From Rhyzopertha dominica (Eukaryota; Arthropoda; Insecta; Coleoptera; Bostrichidae), in contig QCXZ01000138.1 of NCBI GenBank assembly GCA_025024175.1, forward strand, positions 44,363,092 to 44,427,091: DNA of 64,000 nucleotides, given 5' to 3'. The notes below the pieces were generated by a model. That model saw only the letters and a list, made by a program, of their open reading frames with translations, was not told where the DNA came from and searched no databases. Position numbers and translations under genes: made by a program. Shown here in pieces: positions 11,214-24,400 of this stretch; within the stretch, counting starts at the first letter, position 1; each line of letters starts with the position of its first letter.

Positions 11214-11917
11214 GTTAAAGCAGAACATCGAATTAAATTTGTGTGCCGGACGACTAGTAACTGTCACTATTCAGGAAAATGTTAATCGTGTACATGGTAA
11301 TGGCAGATAGGCATATGACCATTCGTCGGATAGCTGAAATTACAGACTTTTCATATGGCACAATAGAAAAAATATTAAGAGATATTTTAGGTCCTAAAAA
11401 GTTATCTGCACGCTGGGTCCCTAGAATGTTGACGCCTGATCAGAAACGTTCGAGAGTCCAGCATTCTGTAACCAGTCTGGCAAAGCTTTCAGCAGACCCG
11501 GATGAGTTTTTCTCTCGATTTGTAACTATTGATGAAACATGGGTCCACCACTTTGACCGAGAGTCAAAACAACAGAGTATGGAGTGGCATCACAAAGGTT
11601 TTCCTGCACCACGCAAATTTCGAGTTGTGTGCTCTGCTTGTAAAATTATGGCCACAAATTTTTGGGATGCGGACTGAATTTTAATGGTTGACTTTTTAGA
11701 ACGTGGACACACAATAACAGGTTTTTACTATGCCTACTTACTTTCAATTGCACGAGTTCATCATGGGACCAGATGTGAGGATGATTATCAAGTGATGACA
11801 ACGGTAAACGACTGGTTAGAGGACCAATCACAAGAATTCTTTTCTAGAGGAATCAGAGCATTGGAACATCGTTGGACCAAACGCATCGAAGTTAAAGGAG
11901 ACTCTGTCAAAAAATAA
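11214..11917 (+). pseudogene. Second mariner transposase, gutted
   Basis: Different mariner subfamily from the 6312 copy. It keeps the second helix-turn-helix (MTIRRIAEITDFSYGTI), LSARWVPRMLTPDQK and the first catalytic Asp in VTIDETWVHHF. A frameshift follows near 11676, then LERGHTITGFYYAYLL; the region with the second and third Asp is deleted, and the frame resumes with the family C-terminus (VNDWLEDQSQEFF...RALEHRW). No TIRs found. Confidence 0.8.
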
Positions 11918-14767
11918 GCATATAATTATTTTAATGTTTTGGGTCTCTCTATGTCAGGGACTGTAATTAAATTAATGATCTTCCCCCGTACGTCTTTTCT
12001 TTTTCTTATATTTGAATCGGCAAACAAACCAGCTCCTATTCTCTAACTTCAGAACAGTAAGGATTTTTTTATTTTTTGAGCTGGTATCCAATTTTACTTC
12101 TTAAGAAATACTTGGTAATCTGGAATTCTTTTTTATCTCAAGGTTGGCTCGTATCAGTGGGTAATGTGATCACAATGCTTGGCCTTTCCGGTAAAATAAA
12201 ATGCCGTTTGCGGGCAAGTGGAAATATATCGCAAACTAGAGGATGTATGAAGTAGGTATATTCGAAGAAAAGGTGCATATTTGTTAGGGTTATCTATCGA
12301 TATTCAGATATTTGGATAAAAGCTTCTCTTTTCGAAGCTAAATCACAGTGTTAGTGAATTATTTTGTTTGTTTTGCATACAATACAACTGCGAAAACTTC
12401 TCAATGCGGCACAAATCCATCTGTTGCACCAGAAATTTATTTGGAAATGTATCTGAATAAGAAACAGTCGAATAGAACATATTTTCGAAAGATAATTTGA
12501 AATAGAACTGCTGCAAACAACAGGTAAAACCGTAAGCATGTTTTGGCCTTTATGCGAAATAGAAATGCCAGAGACGAAGCTCAATGAGTTAAATTGAAAA
12601 AGTATGCCCTGTAATTTTCCCTAAATCTTCCGCAACTTTTCTGGTAATTAATCCCCAACTGTTTTTGCAACAGATTCTTGAATAGCTTTATTACTCTTTT
12701 TGACAATATTATTACTTACTTGAAAAGCAATATCTGTCACTGGTCTTTTATCAGTTAACTTGATTTTTTTGTGCGGAGAAGAGGGAGTCATCTTGACATT
12801 CTGAAATTTATTAAATTTAAATCTTTAGGGCGCGCATATAAACACATCAGGAGTCAGTGCTTTTGTTCTTTGTAGCTCTCGCTCCTTCGGTTTATAATTT
12901 ACTATTTCTTTCATTGTCTCTTGGTAATAACATATTTAAATGAATTGAGGTGTGAATCTACTTAAACCTTATACCCAGCGTTCTAATTTTTACAGTGAGT
13001 GAACTTAATACGTGTATTTTCTTTACGGCAACCATACCATGTCTTTCAACTTAAAAAAAAGTAGCTAGAAATTATCCACAGAAGACGTGAAAATATTTTC
13101 TGCATATATAAATCACCTTGTAGCCTCCTATGAAATCGTTAAGCAAACATCTACAAAATATCGTGACGATTTTGTAGCAAACAGTTAAGTCCAAGTTTTT
13201 TGACCCCTTTCATGAACCTTTCTTACTTGATAGTTATTTCTTTTCAGAACTATGGAAACTATGTTCCGTTCTTGGTGATTTTGTAACTTATCAGTTAAAT
13301 ATATTCATATCATAATAAAACGATGCAGCTTTACAAAAGAAAATAACAGCATTCCAGGCCTTCTCTAAAATTGTTTTCCATAATCCCTGGAGATATATTC
13401 CACTCGCATAGTCTAGTTCTCCATTAGCACACGGCCACTTTTGTTTCCATCGTATCTTTCAGATCCATCTCTGAATGCACGTGGCTGAAAATGTATGCAG
13501 TGCTTTGATATCAAGCGCAACGCACGTTCAAAGGACCATCTTTAAAACCAGACATCCACTCTTCTGTTTTTATGCCGTCTGAATCATCATAAATTCGTTC
13601 AGATGAATATTCAGTTTTTAATTCTGAAGGGTCGCATTTATCTTTGGAATATGAACATGACTCGTTGATTAAGAATGACGGCAGTATGTGTTTTGATAAT
13701 GTACCTAGTTTATATATCCCTTATCATTCATGATGGTATTTACTGATAATCACTTGATTTTATTTTAACGTCTATCTATGTTCATCGTTGAGTGGATTAT
13801 TACCAGCAGTTAAACAATTAGGACGTAATGTTTGGATGATCTGCAAATAGTGTCAATGTCATTGTCAATATTTGATGTCATAATATTGAATAAGGTAATA
13901 TGTTACATATTGCAACAGTCAAATACTACGTTTAATGACCATATCCTGAAAGAAGACAACTGAACTAAGTTTACTAGCAAATCTGGAAATTAAAAATCTT
14001 AAAGAATCTGATAACAGCTATACAGAGTATTCCAGTCCATCCTGTTTCTTCTGTACCTCTTATACGGTTTCAAAATACGATTCCATATCCAGATCACTTG
14101 GTTACGCATATTTTCAAATATGACCGATTTTTGTTTATTGCTTATTGAATTCTAATGCCACTTTATTAGCTATATCCATTCCCTGCCTTAAATTTGACGT
14201 GTAAATTACTTAAGAAAATCCCGAATACTCTATTAACAAAAAAGACGTATTTCGGAGATTAATAATAGAAAGATAATGCTATTTTGCCACTAAGTGTTGA
14301 AATTTTTTCTGCGGCGATTGGTATGATATCCAGATTGCAGTCTAAGAAATTCATACATGGATAACCTGAGTTTTTTAAAGTAGAACAGTACAAATGTTTT
14401 TGCCTGGTTAGATACAGAAGATATAAGGCCGACACTATAATCGAAAAACTGGATTTTCTGTCTTCCATGAACATCGCATTGTAAACAAATAAATTTTAAA
14501 CTTTGGCTTTCGTTCTTTTTAGACTCAGCAGGTAGACGTACCAACTGTGACCAATCCTGTGGTATCCCCAAAAATAACTTTAACCGCCATTTGAATTAAA
14601 TTATCCCTTATATTAATAAAAAGAAGAACAAAACGATAGCCACAAAGAAAATAGATACAGGATTATATAACCGAAAACACAGAAAATCATGTGGAAGCAA
14701 GTAAACTAGTTTTGATAATTAATTGATCATTATATATGTTTGAAATGGTTTCCATTTTTTGCAAACA
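11918..14767. other. No recognisable feature (intronic)
   Basis: About 2.8 kb of AT-rich sequence. Minus-strand frames at 12351-12584 and 14259-14571 show no family signature. No TIRs or tandem arrays were noticed. Confidence 0.35.
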
Positions 14768-15814
14768 CAATGGGGTCGTCCCACAATTTTGTTTATCTTA
14801 CATTTAAAATGTACATAACAATTGAAGCACAAAGACATTTTTTTTTGCGATTTTTTCCGGTTCTTCTTTGTCGAGAAAAAAATGTGAAAGTATGGATTTT
14901 TCAATATCCGTGTCCAATGCCTCGAAATTCCTCCACGGAGATGACGTAAAAGGTTCGCATGCTGACGAAAGCGAGAAACACCAATAATAGCCAGTGCTCT
15001 AACGGCATTGCAAGTAATATTTGTTTACATTTTTTTTGAGCTCCGTCGCGTTGCCAGTGTGGGCAAATTTCCGCAATACCGTGAGGAATGTACTCGTAAT
15101 TTGGCCTTGTGACATTGACACCTAGGTCAACTTAAGGCGTATTTGTGAAAATAACTTAAATCATCTTTTAGTCAGTTTATTCTATAATGAACAGTTCAAT
15201 ATAATAAGCGCATTCACTGGCCTTTTGCTGAAATTTGAACCTGCTTTAGAACTAATGTTTTTATTATGAGGAATTTTTGTTCACATTGGTTTACATAGTT
15301 TGGTCAAACTTTCGAGTTTCGCATTTGTCAGATTAAGTGGTGGAACAAGATGTTGTCGAAGTATTTGGGTAATCTGTTGTTTTTTTAATGTTAGAATGGC
15401 TTGCGTTAAGAAGTGTTTTGTTCCGTGTTGTAAGAATACTGCTGCTGATGAACAGTTACAGGTTATTTCTATGTTTACATTATAATATTGACGTTGACGG
15501 TTATTCTTATACCTTTGCCCCTCTCTCTCACTCCCATTGCATTATTTGTATTTCTCTGGCTATTTATAAAACTGACAACAGTGAGCACCTAGTTACCTAG
15601 GGAGATGTAATAATGCGCATGACGGAAATTAGAAACCTTTTGCGTAGTTGTTGGCGGATTTAAGAAAATGTTTGAAACAGGGTAATTTTTCTACCACCGT
15701 TTGTTACGAGTTGAATTAATCTGAAAGCAAGATAGATGCGTGACACTAGTATTCATGATGTAAGCAATAAAAGGCATAGGTTAAAACTATCAAATGTGCG
15801 GGACGACCCTATTG
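14768..15814 (+). mobile_element. Candidate non-autonomous TIR element with THAP start
   Basis: Ends are inverted copies: left CAATGGGGTCGTCCCACA, right complement CAATAGGGTCGTCCCGCACA, about 24 bp with 20 or so matching. It encloses a short THAP-like coding start. THAP domains with CA-ended TIRs suggest a P-element relative. I could not see a convincing target duplication, so the borders are tentative. Confidence 0.45.
15396..15485 (+). pseudogene. THAP-domain-like N-terminal fragment
   Basis: Twenty-nine codons starting MACVKKCFVPCCKNTAAD, which resembles the first Cys pair of a THAP zinc finger (normally C-X2-4-C near the N-terminus). It stops before the second pair. It would be the remnant of a P-like transposase, or chance. 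Confidence 0.35.
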
Positions 15815-16322
15815 AACCCCTTCTGTCTGCATTAGCCAGCACATATAACGACAGTTCTTGAAATATTAAACGAATTCTACTTATATTGTATGTCATTTGC
15901 TGTAGCAGGGAGAGCGTGGTAAATTTTTATATATCCCCTCTATAATTCCATGGAAGATTAGACAATTCCAAAAAAAAATTAAAAATTCAGTTTTCATCGT
16001 GATTAGAGCAATGTTAATTTAGTTAGTGTAATTGTTGTATATCTTGGTGGGCTTTTTTATTTTTTTAATCATTCTATTTAGTAATGTTTCTTGTAATTGG
16101 GTGTAAATACCTGTAGAAAAATAAATACATTATTATTATCATTATTTTTTATTGTACAACGATAAAATAGAAAAAAACCCGTCAACTTTACAGCTTCTGT
16201 ATACTTACGAAACCATCCAGTGGAACCTAGATCTTTACTTTTCATGTTTTAATACACCACATTAAAGACACCGCTATTGTTATGCTTCTGTGTGGTCTAA
16301 ACCTATTTTTCTTCTATTCCAG
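15815..16322. other. Intronic sequence before first rut exon
   Basis: No gene. An AAATAAATACATTATTATTATC stretch near 16120 looks like a LINE 3' tail without a body. A pyrimidine tract ending in CCAG at 16322 is the rut acceptor. Confidence 0.4.
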
Positions 16323-16434
16323 CATCCTCTTCGCCGATATAGTTGGTTTCACGGTTTTGGCGTCCCAGTGTACCGCCCAAGAGCTGGTGAGGTTACTGAA
16401 CGAACTGTTTGGAAGATTCGACCAACTGGCTAAT
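16323..16434 (+). CDS. rut: rut exon: start of C1a catalytic domain
   Basis: The exon follows a pyrimidine-rich tract ending CCAG and stops before GTAAGT. Its first base completes a Ser codon; the next 37 codons begin ILFADIVGF and end FDQLAN. The Asp of FADI is the first metal ligand of the cyclase. It ends on a codon boundary. Confidence 0.95.
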
Positions 16435-18433
16435 GTAAGTATCGGCTGCATCCTGTATTTGTGTTTTTACTCGGGTAAGTGAAGTGATGAAGGCGAACTA
16501 TTAATAATAATGGAATTTAATTAAGGCTGCAACGCTGCAAGATTCTTTTTTGGAAGAGTTATATTAACTAATTACCGTCATGGATTTCCTAACCTACCCT
16601 ATTTACAACCTTATGTCGAAAGCTTAAAATAACCAATTTCGATTTGTTCAACCAGAGCGTAAGTGCCACATTAAACGCAAATGCACCATTATAGCATCCT
16701 GTTTCAAAGTCATTATCGTGTACCTCCTTGGCAGTTGAATTTCTCGTGAATTCCATTTATAGATCGGCAAAACACGAGCGAATTTTTCGGATTCCGGCGC
16801 GAAATTATGTCCTTTAAATAGATCGAGAGGGTTTTATAAAGTCCAACAATTTCATCGGCTCTAGATGTTTATTATGTTCCCGCTAATTCTGGGAGTATAT
16901 TTGTACAAGTGATGAGCAAGTAAACGAATCGAAATTGCTGGGTTATTCAGGCAATAATTTTTGGCGCGGTCTTCGTACTGTGATTGGTGATAATTAGGGT
17001 CCGAAGAAAGCTTCACTTGAATATCAGATGGCAAATATTTTAGGCAAGTGAAGGTGACTTAAAAACAAAATGCAAACAAGGGTTGTATGGCTATTTAACA
17101 CTCGATTGTTAATTGGCGTTTCACTTTTACATTGTGAAAAGTGAAAATGCCGAGGATCTGGTGTTAATACGCTTTTTATAATAACATATGTAAATACATA
17201 CAAATAAAATTGATATTCAAACAAACGCATTTACAGATGTACAGAAAATGTCACGTTTTACAAAACTTATTCTATTCCCTGCAAATAAAAGAGATCAACA
17301 TAAAAGATAATCGCAGAACGAGAACTTAATGGTATTGTAGTATATCAGACTATGCAAAAAGAAACATTAGACATTTTCTGTGCAACTCAAGGGATATATA
17401 ATATAATAAATGAGCATATGTGATATTTTCTTAGGTTTTGCAGGCATAAGATGAAATGAAAAAGTATTGGCCTTGACCGAGATTTGCACTCGGGACCTTT
17501 TGAATACGTCATACGCTCTACCACTGAGCTATCAGCGCCTTATTCAGAATCGAGGTCAAGGCGGCATATATACATCAAAGTTGACATGTAACGCTGCTGA
17601 ACGCCATCCGACGCATATGCAGCAGAATCGCTAGTCGCTCAGTGTTGTTGAGCTTCAGAGCCTAATTCGCTACGGTGGCCAGATTATGGCGACCAACAGC
17701 TAATTACAACCCAAATTTATTATAATATTATGAAAGATAATTAATTATCTCCTGAATTCATTGTAAATGAGCATATGTGATATTTTCTTGGGTTTTGCAG
17801 GCATGAGATGAAATGAAAAAGTATTGACCTTGACTGAGATTTGAACTCGGGACCTTTTGAATACCAGTCAAACGCTCTATCACTGAGCTATCATCCTATG
17901 CCCGCAAAACCCAAGAACATATCACATATGCTCATTTACAATGAATTCAGGCGATAATTAATTATTTTTCATAATATTATAATATAATATATATAAATAT
18001 AGAATTCATACACAGGATGTCATGATGAAACGCTTTAGGCACACTGGATTCCATACCACTGCAGTATACCCAGTGAACCAAGGCAAAAAATAGCAATTTT
18101 ATGTAGAAATGTTGTAATGAAATTGCGCAGTATAAAGCTAAACATTCGGTACGAAGATGACACAGTTTTTTGCTTTAGGGTCTACAAATAGCAAGTGTTA
18201 TACCTAGATCACGAACAGTCCTTGAACGCACTAGGTCCTGGCCATCCAATGTATAGTTAAAAACGACCTTTTTGATACGGGTACAAACAGAAATGTTCAA
18301 CATAAACACAATTCGCTCACTCTAGCAACATTTTTCCGGAGAAACAAGAAGCCCTAAACAGATGGAACAACACTGTAAAGTTGGAAATCATCTACGTCAA
18401 CAAGGGTGTCACTTGTTAGAGCCCGAAAGGTAC

Positions 18434-18490
<57 letters not shown>

Positions 18491-21400
18491 GTAATATATA
18501 GTAATATTTCCCGGAAACGGAGGGAGCTTTATGTGCGATCCAGGACCAAGTTGTCCCAACAAGATTTTACAAAAGACATATTCTAAAGCAACCGGTTGAA
18601 ACCACCACATGCCGACTGTGTGGCCACGAGGAGGAATCTGTCCAACATCTTATTTCAGCGTGTACTTACCTGGCACCCACTGTATACACAAGCCGCCATA
18701 ATAACATGGGAAAAGTTGTCCACCAGTTCGTAGCACAGAATGCAGGTCTTGCTAACAAAGGCACACCAATACACAAGTACGAGCCAAAAAACATTTTAGA
18801 GAATTCCAACATTAAAATCTATTGGGATACTACCATTCACACAGACAGACAGGTTCTCCATAATAGACCCGATATGGTTATAATCAACAAAACAACAAAA
18901 AAATGCACAATAATTGACTTCGCTATCCCTCTTGACGACAACCTCAGCAGATCATATAAAACAAAAAAAGATAAGTACATGCAACTTGCTGATGAGATCC
19001 AGGAAATGTGGAAGATACAAAATGTTGAGATTAAGCCACTGATAATTTCTGCCAACGGTCTAGTCCACAAAAACACTCGACGACATTTAGAGGAACTTCA
19101 AGTCCAATCGAACGCCCTAACGTGGATGCAGAAAGCAGTCGTTCTTGGAACCACTGCGATCATCCGAAGAACGATCTCTAGGCGTTAACTTCAGTAGCCC
19201 TGAGAAATCCGGCTACTGAAAAACTCCACTCAACAGTGTGATAGAAAAAAAAATAGTATAATATAATATTATAATAATATATCCTCGTACAGGTTACGCA
19301 CCCTCCGACTTTAAAAATAAGATTTTCAGATATCTTCTCTGTACACTTTCTAGAAACTGCATTTGATCATAGTATATACGGGGTAAAATATCAAAGAAGC
19401 ATACACTAATTTAGATCTCACTAAGCAGAAATACAGAGTCCGTGCACAATTGAAATCTGTGAATCCTCTACTACAATTCCTGATGATGAGTACAAGGGAT
19501 TGTAAAGCAGTCGATATGATTAAACGTCAGCCTACTGTCAAACGTTATTCCTAAATCCTTCACCGTAGTATACATGGTCAGATGCTATTTTCTATTACAT
19601 ACGCATAACGAGAGTATATAATCTTTTATTAGCTTCGAGAGGTCATTGATAAACATTAGAAATAACAAGGGGCCAAGTTAGGAATCCTGAGGTACTCCAA
19701 ATGTAGGCGTAAAGTTTGTTGAGAAAACCCCAAGACTTTTTTTCTGAAATAATTTTAAAGTTTATGAAAATAATATCTGCATATTTATATTTTCGAAATC
19801 ACAAAAAAATCTACTGATTTTAGCATGAAAAATGCATAGGTTACATTAACAAATACAAGTCATATCTCGAAAAGGTTGACTGAAATTGCCAAAAAATTAG
19901 AAATGGAAGATAGCGTGATAATAAATGAAGGTAGAGCCAAACTGTTTTCACCACTGAATTTGTTGAAAAAATTACTTATACAGTCACCCAAAAAAAGGCA
20001 TTTATATGTTTTAAAACTGTGGTTATATTTAAGTCGCATACTGCGTATGATGTTACCGATATTAAATCAAATATCACACACGGGTGAAAAGGATATCTTC
20101 CCTCACAAAGGGGAATTCACTGCGAGTTATGTTGCAATTAAAATTAGCAAGCACCCGATCCAATAATCGGTCATCATCATTTACCACATTATTACGCTGC
20201 TGATTTAAATCTAATAATTGACAGAAGTGCAATACTAAGTCTATTGTTTTGTGAAATGCAGTTTGGAATATTGAAATCACCAGCGATCGCCAGCTTTTAG
20301 TGTTTGAATGACGCCGCACAAAGTAATCAAGAGAGGTCCCAGTCTCATCTGTTCTTTATAATTTTACAAGCAAATTGTTTTTGCTCAAGTAATAATTTAG
20401 TTGTACTTGACATTTTTCACTCGAAACAACACATCCTTTTTTTAAATCAACAGCTTATTGCTTTGTATTCGGCACGCTGACTATTTATTGTTTCCAAGAA
20501 ATAAGTTATGTAACAATAACATTCTACGTAGTAGGCCGGTGTGACATTATAGCTTCTTATCATGGCACCTAGATGTCAGCTTTTATAGAACATTATTTTG
20601 TAGCAGAGGAAGCAATTTCTTTAAAGATCCAACATGCTCATTACTAGTTATAAAATCATGAGTATATGTGATATATAGTGGCTCATATATCGAAAACAAG
20701 TGCGTACTGAACATGTGAGCAACAAAACAACAATCACGTGTTAGTAACATATGACCCAGAGTCTGTCCATCGTCAACTGCTACAGCTACCTTTATTATTT
20801 ATTTTGTGACAGAACACTTTCTCGTGTAGAAGACAATTAAAGCGTGGATCAAATATCATCACCAAGGTGACGAGAACTCTCTTTCGTCCCTCAGCAATCG
20901 AATTTCTAGTCCTAGTTTCTAACTCGGGACCAAATGTCAAGTGGGGAAAGGTTACACCCTTTTATTGACGTTGTCTCAACAACGTGGGAACACGGTTGGG
21001 AAGTTAATTTTGCAGTTCAACTACTTGGTGTGGGTGAACTGGGGTGGAAAGGAATCGAGCATGACAGGATGATAAAAGTATTTCATCACTTCAATTTTTG
21101 ACAGCGATTAGCGGGTAATATAACAAATAAAATGTAACACACGTTTCGCTGCGATATGTACACTTTCCAATAATTACTGGTGTTAGGCTCCTCCTTATCA
21201 CCTACCTACTTCAAAGACTGTATTTGTGTAACAAGGTCAGCGAACTGGGGAAAGAAGTATAAAAAATAAGTGATCGGTAATTATTCATCTTATGGTAATT
21301 GAAATATCAATATTTATATATGTCGGTTTACCATTGAGCATTTAATTATTAGTTGTTCAATATTTATTGTTTGCTGATATAAATCATTTGTACTAATTAA

Positions 21401-24400
21401 TATTATGGGTAAGCATTTATCTAAATCTAATAAAGCGTGGGGTGGATTTTCACTTTTTCTGAAGAATTAGTTTTTGAACAATATGTCAATGTTTACAGGT
21501 AACGCATTCAACGAAAGTATAGGTCATTCATTATTTTTTAAAGCAGTTTGGCGATCCTAATACTATGCTAAGGTAGAACAAATTAAATTTACACAGGGTG
21601 TCCAATAATATATGGTAGGTTATAAGTTTACTGAAAACCTGTCGTAGCACTGCCCAAAAAATTTGTTTAGGTTTTTTTGGTCTGCTCTATCACTCTGTCC
21701 ATTTAAAACATTTACACAAATGCAAAGTGGTCGCTTACTCAATTTTATAAATACATGCCTATACCTAATCTGATACAGTTTTGATAACCTTTTGACTATT
21801 TTCTATTTTTTCGCACCAATCAGGACGTTGATTTATATTATTTAAAACTAGCAGAGCACTGAAATTTTACCAATAAGATGATTAAGCTTTTGGCGTTTTC
21901 ATTTCGTCGATAAATTGACTCAATATATACCTAGTGTTTTAAAGAAGTTTATGCCTTTTCCGCTGCTTCAAAAAATGGGAAAAAGAACATCTTTATAAAT
22001 GAAAGCTGATTTCATGTATTTCTGTAAAAATATTGTTTTTTCAGCTTCCTGTTTCAACAGTTTCACATTTCCCTTTCATAGGGCTTTTAGTGTTTTTGTT
22101 TTAAACTTGACTTGTTGAAGTAAATAATAATTCAAGCGAAGTTTTTATGAAATCATTTATTCTAGATGGACAGTCCATATTGAAATTTTAATGGCATGTT
22201 CCTTGGTTTAACAAAAAAAAAATGACGGGTAGTTTCTGATATTGAAGATTATTTTAAATTCTTAAGTTTTTCTGCATAATTCAAATCATTATTGAATTTA
22301 AAAAAATGATAAATGTGGTCCTCTGAATCTGCATCGGATATAGTTTTTCAAAGCAGTGGACCACTCGCTGAAGTAATTTTTCTTTGATGTTTACTGACAT
22401 TTCAAAAAGTTCAGCTCTAACCTCTGTGATACAATTAGGTGGAGCACAATCTATTTGATAACAACAGCTTCGTAATTCCTGGAAAGTCAAATTTTCAAAG
22501 AAATCGTTGACAACTGATCTTAAAATTTCCTTGTATTTTTCTAACCATAGATGAGGAATCTTACTGCGTTCTTTTGAACAAAACAAAGTTTAACAATATT
22601 TTTCTTGAAATGCCATCTGTTTGAAAATCGCTGGGTTTTCATCAGCCCAAATGTTATTCTATGTGCTTGGTTCTTTTGGTCGAAAATTTCGCCTCCTTGA
22701 TCTAGATTATGTTGGTAAGTTGTGATCTTGAATAAGAATAAGATACTTATCACAAAACGAATCCTTTTCTCATAACCTCGCGTCTGAAAGCTCTTCAACT
22801 CATATATTTTTTCACAATTAGTGTCCATTTTTTTTTTGATGGTACAAACTTAGATTCATTTTCGTTAACATCTAACCAACTGTCTGCAAGTTCTTGCCTT
22901 GACCTGACCTTTAGTTGAAATAACTATTTTCATTCATTGTCAGTTGCGTTTGACAAACACCAAAAGCTCTAATGCGTATTAAGGGGAACTGCCAAATAGT
23001 CGAAACAACATACCGTGTCCGAAATGTTTTTCGAAAACCTAAGGATTTTGGTATAGGAAAGTGGCACATTTTTTGAAAGCATATTAAGTCAGCTTTATAA
23101 TTTNTGAAGATAATATGTTCCAATAAAAAATATATTTTTGCCTTTTTTCGAAGCAGCAAAAAAGATGCAAATCCTAAAACACTCACTATAATATTGAGTC
23201 GGTTTGTCGATGAGGTTCAGGTGCCTAAAGGTTCTTCATTGTACTAATAAAACTTCAATATTTTGCCAGTTTTAAATTCAAAGTTAAAAAGATTTAAACA
23301 TTGATGCAAAAAAATAGAAAATAGTCAAAAACTAAAAAACTGTTTCAGATAGGTATAATAATAAATATTTCAGATGGATTCAGCAGACCAGAAAATATAA
23401 ATATGTATGTTTCATTAGTATGAAAACCGTTAAAAGTGACATATATTTGCAAAGAAGCAATGATACCTTTACATTATTCGCTCATTTTCTAAACAAAGAC
23501 CAAATAAACGTTTACTTACAACATGGGAATACAAGCTTTATCATGTGTTTAGCACCCTGTAATTGTAAATCTGTGTTCCTAAATACATAATATTGTCTTA
23601 CTTAAAATGGTCCTTGTGCTAGATAGTATGTTTGGATGTGCTAAACAAATTAATACAGTTATTATCTGCCGCCTTGCTGTCTAGATTATAAGACCACAGC
23701 TGGTGCGATACATCACCAACTATTTTGGTAAAAAGGTCAAGATTTAATAACCCACAACTTTTTATGTAATAATAACATATTCGCCAGTGAATGGAGTTTA
23801 TGCAACGATATCGCAGAATGAGTAAACCATAAACAAGATATACATAACGGCTAAAGGTCTTACAGCTATCAAAATGCGTTTGTTAATCTTCGAACTTATT
23901 TTTCATTGCATCATTTTGTATCTTCACTTCACTGTAATATATGTGTATCTGTGTGTAATGTTCGATGCTTTATACATATGTAGAAAAGTTAATGGTGTTA
24001 ATGCGTTATAATGCCGTAGATATACTCGCATATTATTGATTTAATACTCCCAAGTTAGGTTAGTTTACACACTGGACCAAACGCAACGATATCCGTTCAC
24101 AAACATTAAGAGTTGTACCTAATGCGTTTATCCACTGTCCACGAGTGTTTTTATTCCGCGGCAATTGAAAAATAGTATAAGTCGTTTCCTTAATGCATCT
24201 GGAATTTTGCACTTCTTCGGCATGATTATTTATACCTACGTTTCTCAGATGTAAACACCTCCCATGAGAATTATGGGTAGGAGTTTTCAGTATATGTACC
24301 GAAGTAGATATCTACTTTGGCACGTAAGGCCCTATGTATGCAGAGTTCTGTTTTACCGCTAAAGCTCATTGGATATAATACTTATTGGCACCGCTAGATG

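Noticed and set aside
1..16322. Missing 5' rut exons (first membrane block, text just before ILFADIVGF)
   Set aside because: I looked for the expected linker preceding C1a and for hydrophobic exons on the + strand and found none; these exons must lie upstream of the window.
17454..17897. Two possible tRNA genes on the minus strand
   Set aside because: A and B boxes are present but the B box of one is mutated, acceptor stems do not close, and both sit in a shared longer repeat; better read as tRNA-derived repeats.
18362..18610. Open frames with poly-Ile and poly-Tyr
   Set aside because: They only translate the TAA microsatellite.
22281..22586. Minus-strand 101-codon frame as an independent gene
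   Set aside because: It lies within inverted transposon ends and has a vague transposase-like C-terminus; more likely part of that element.
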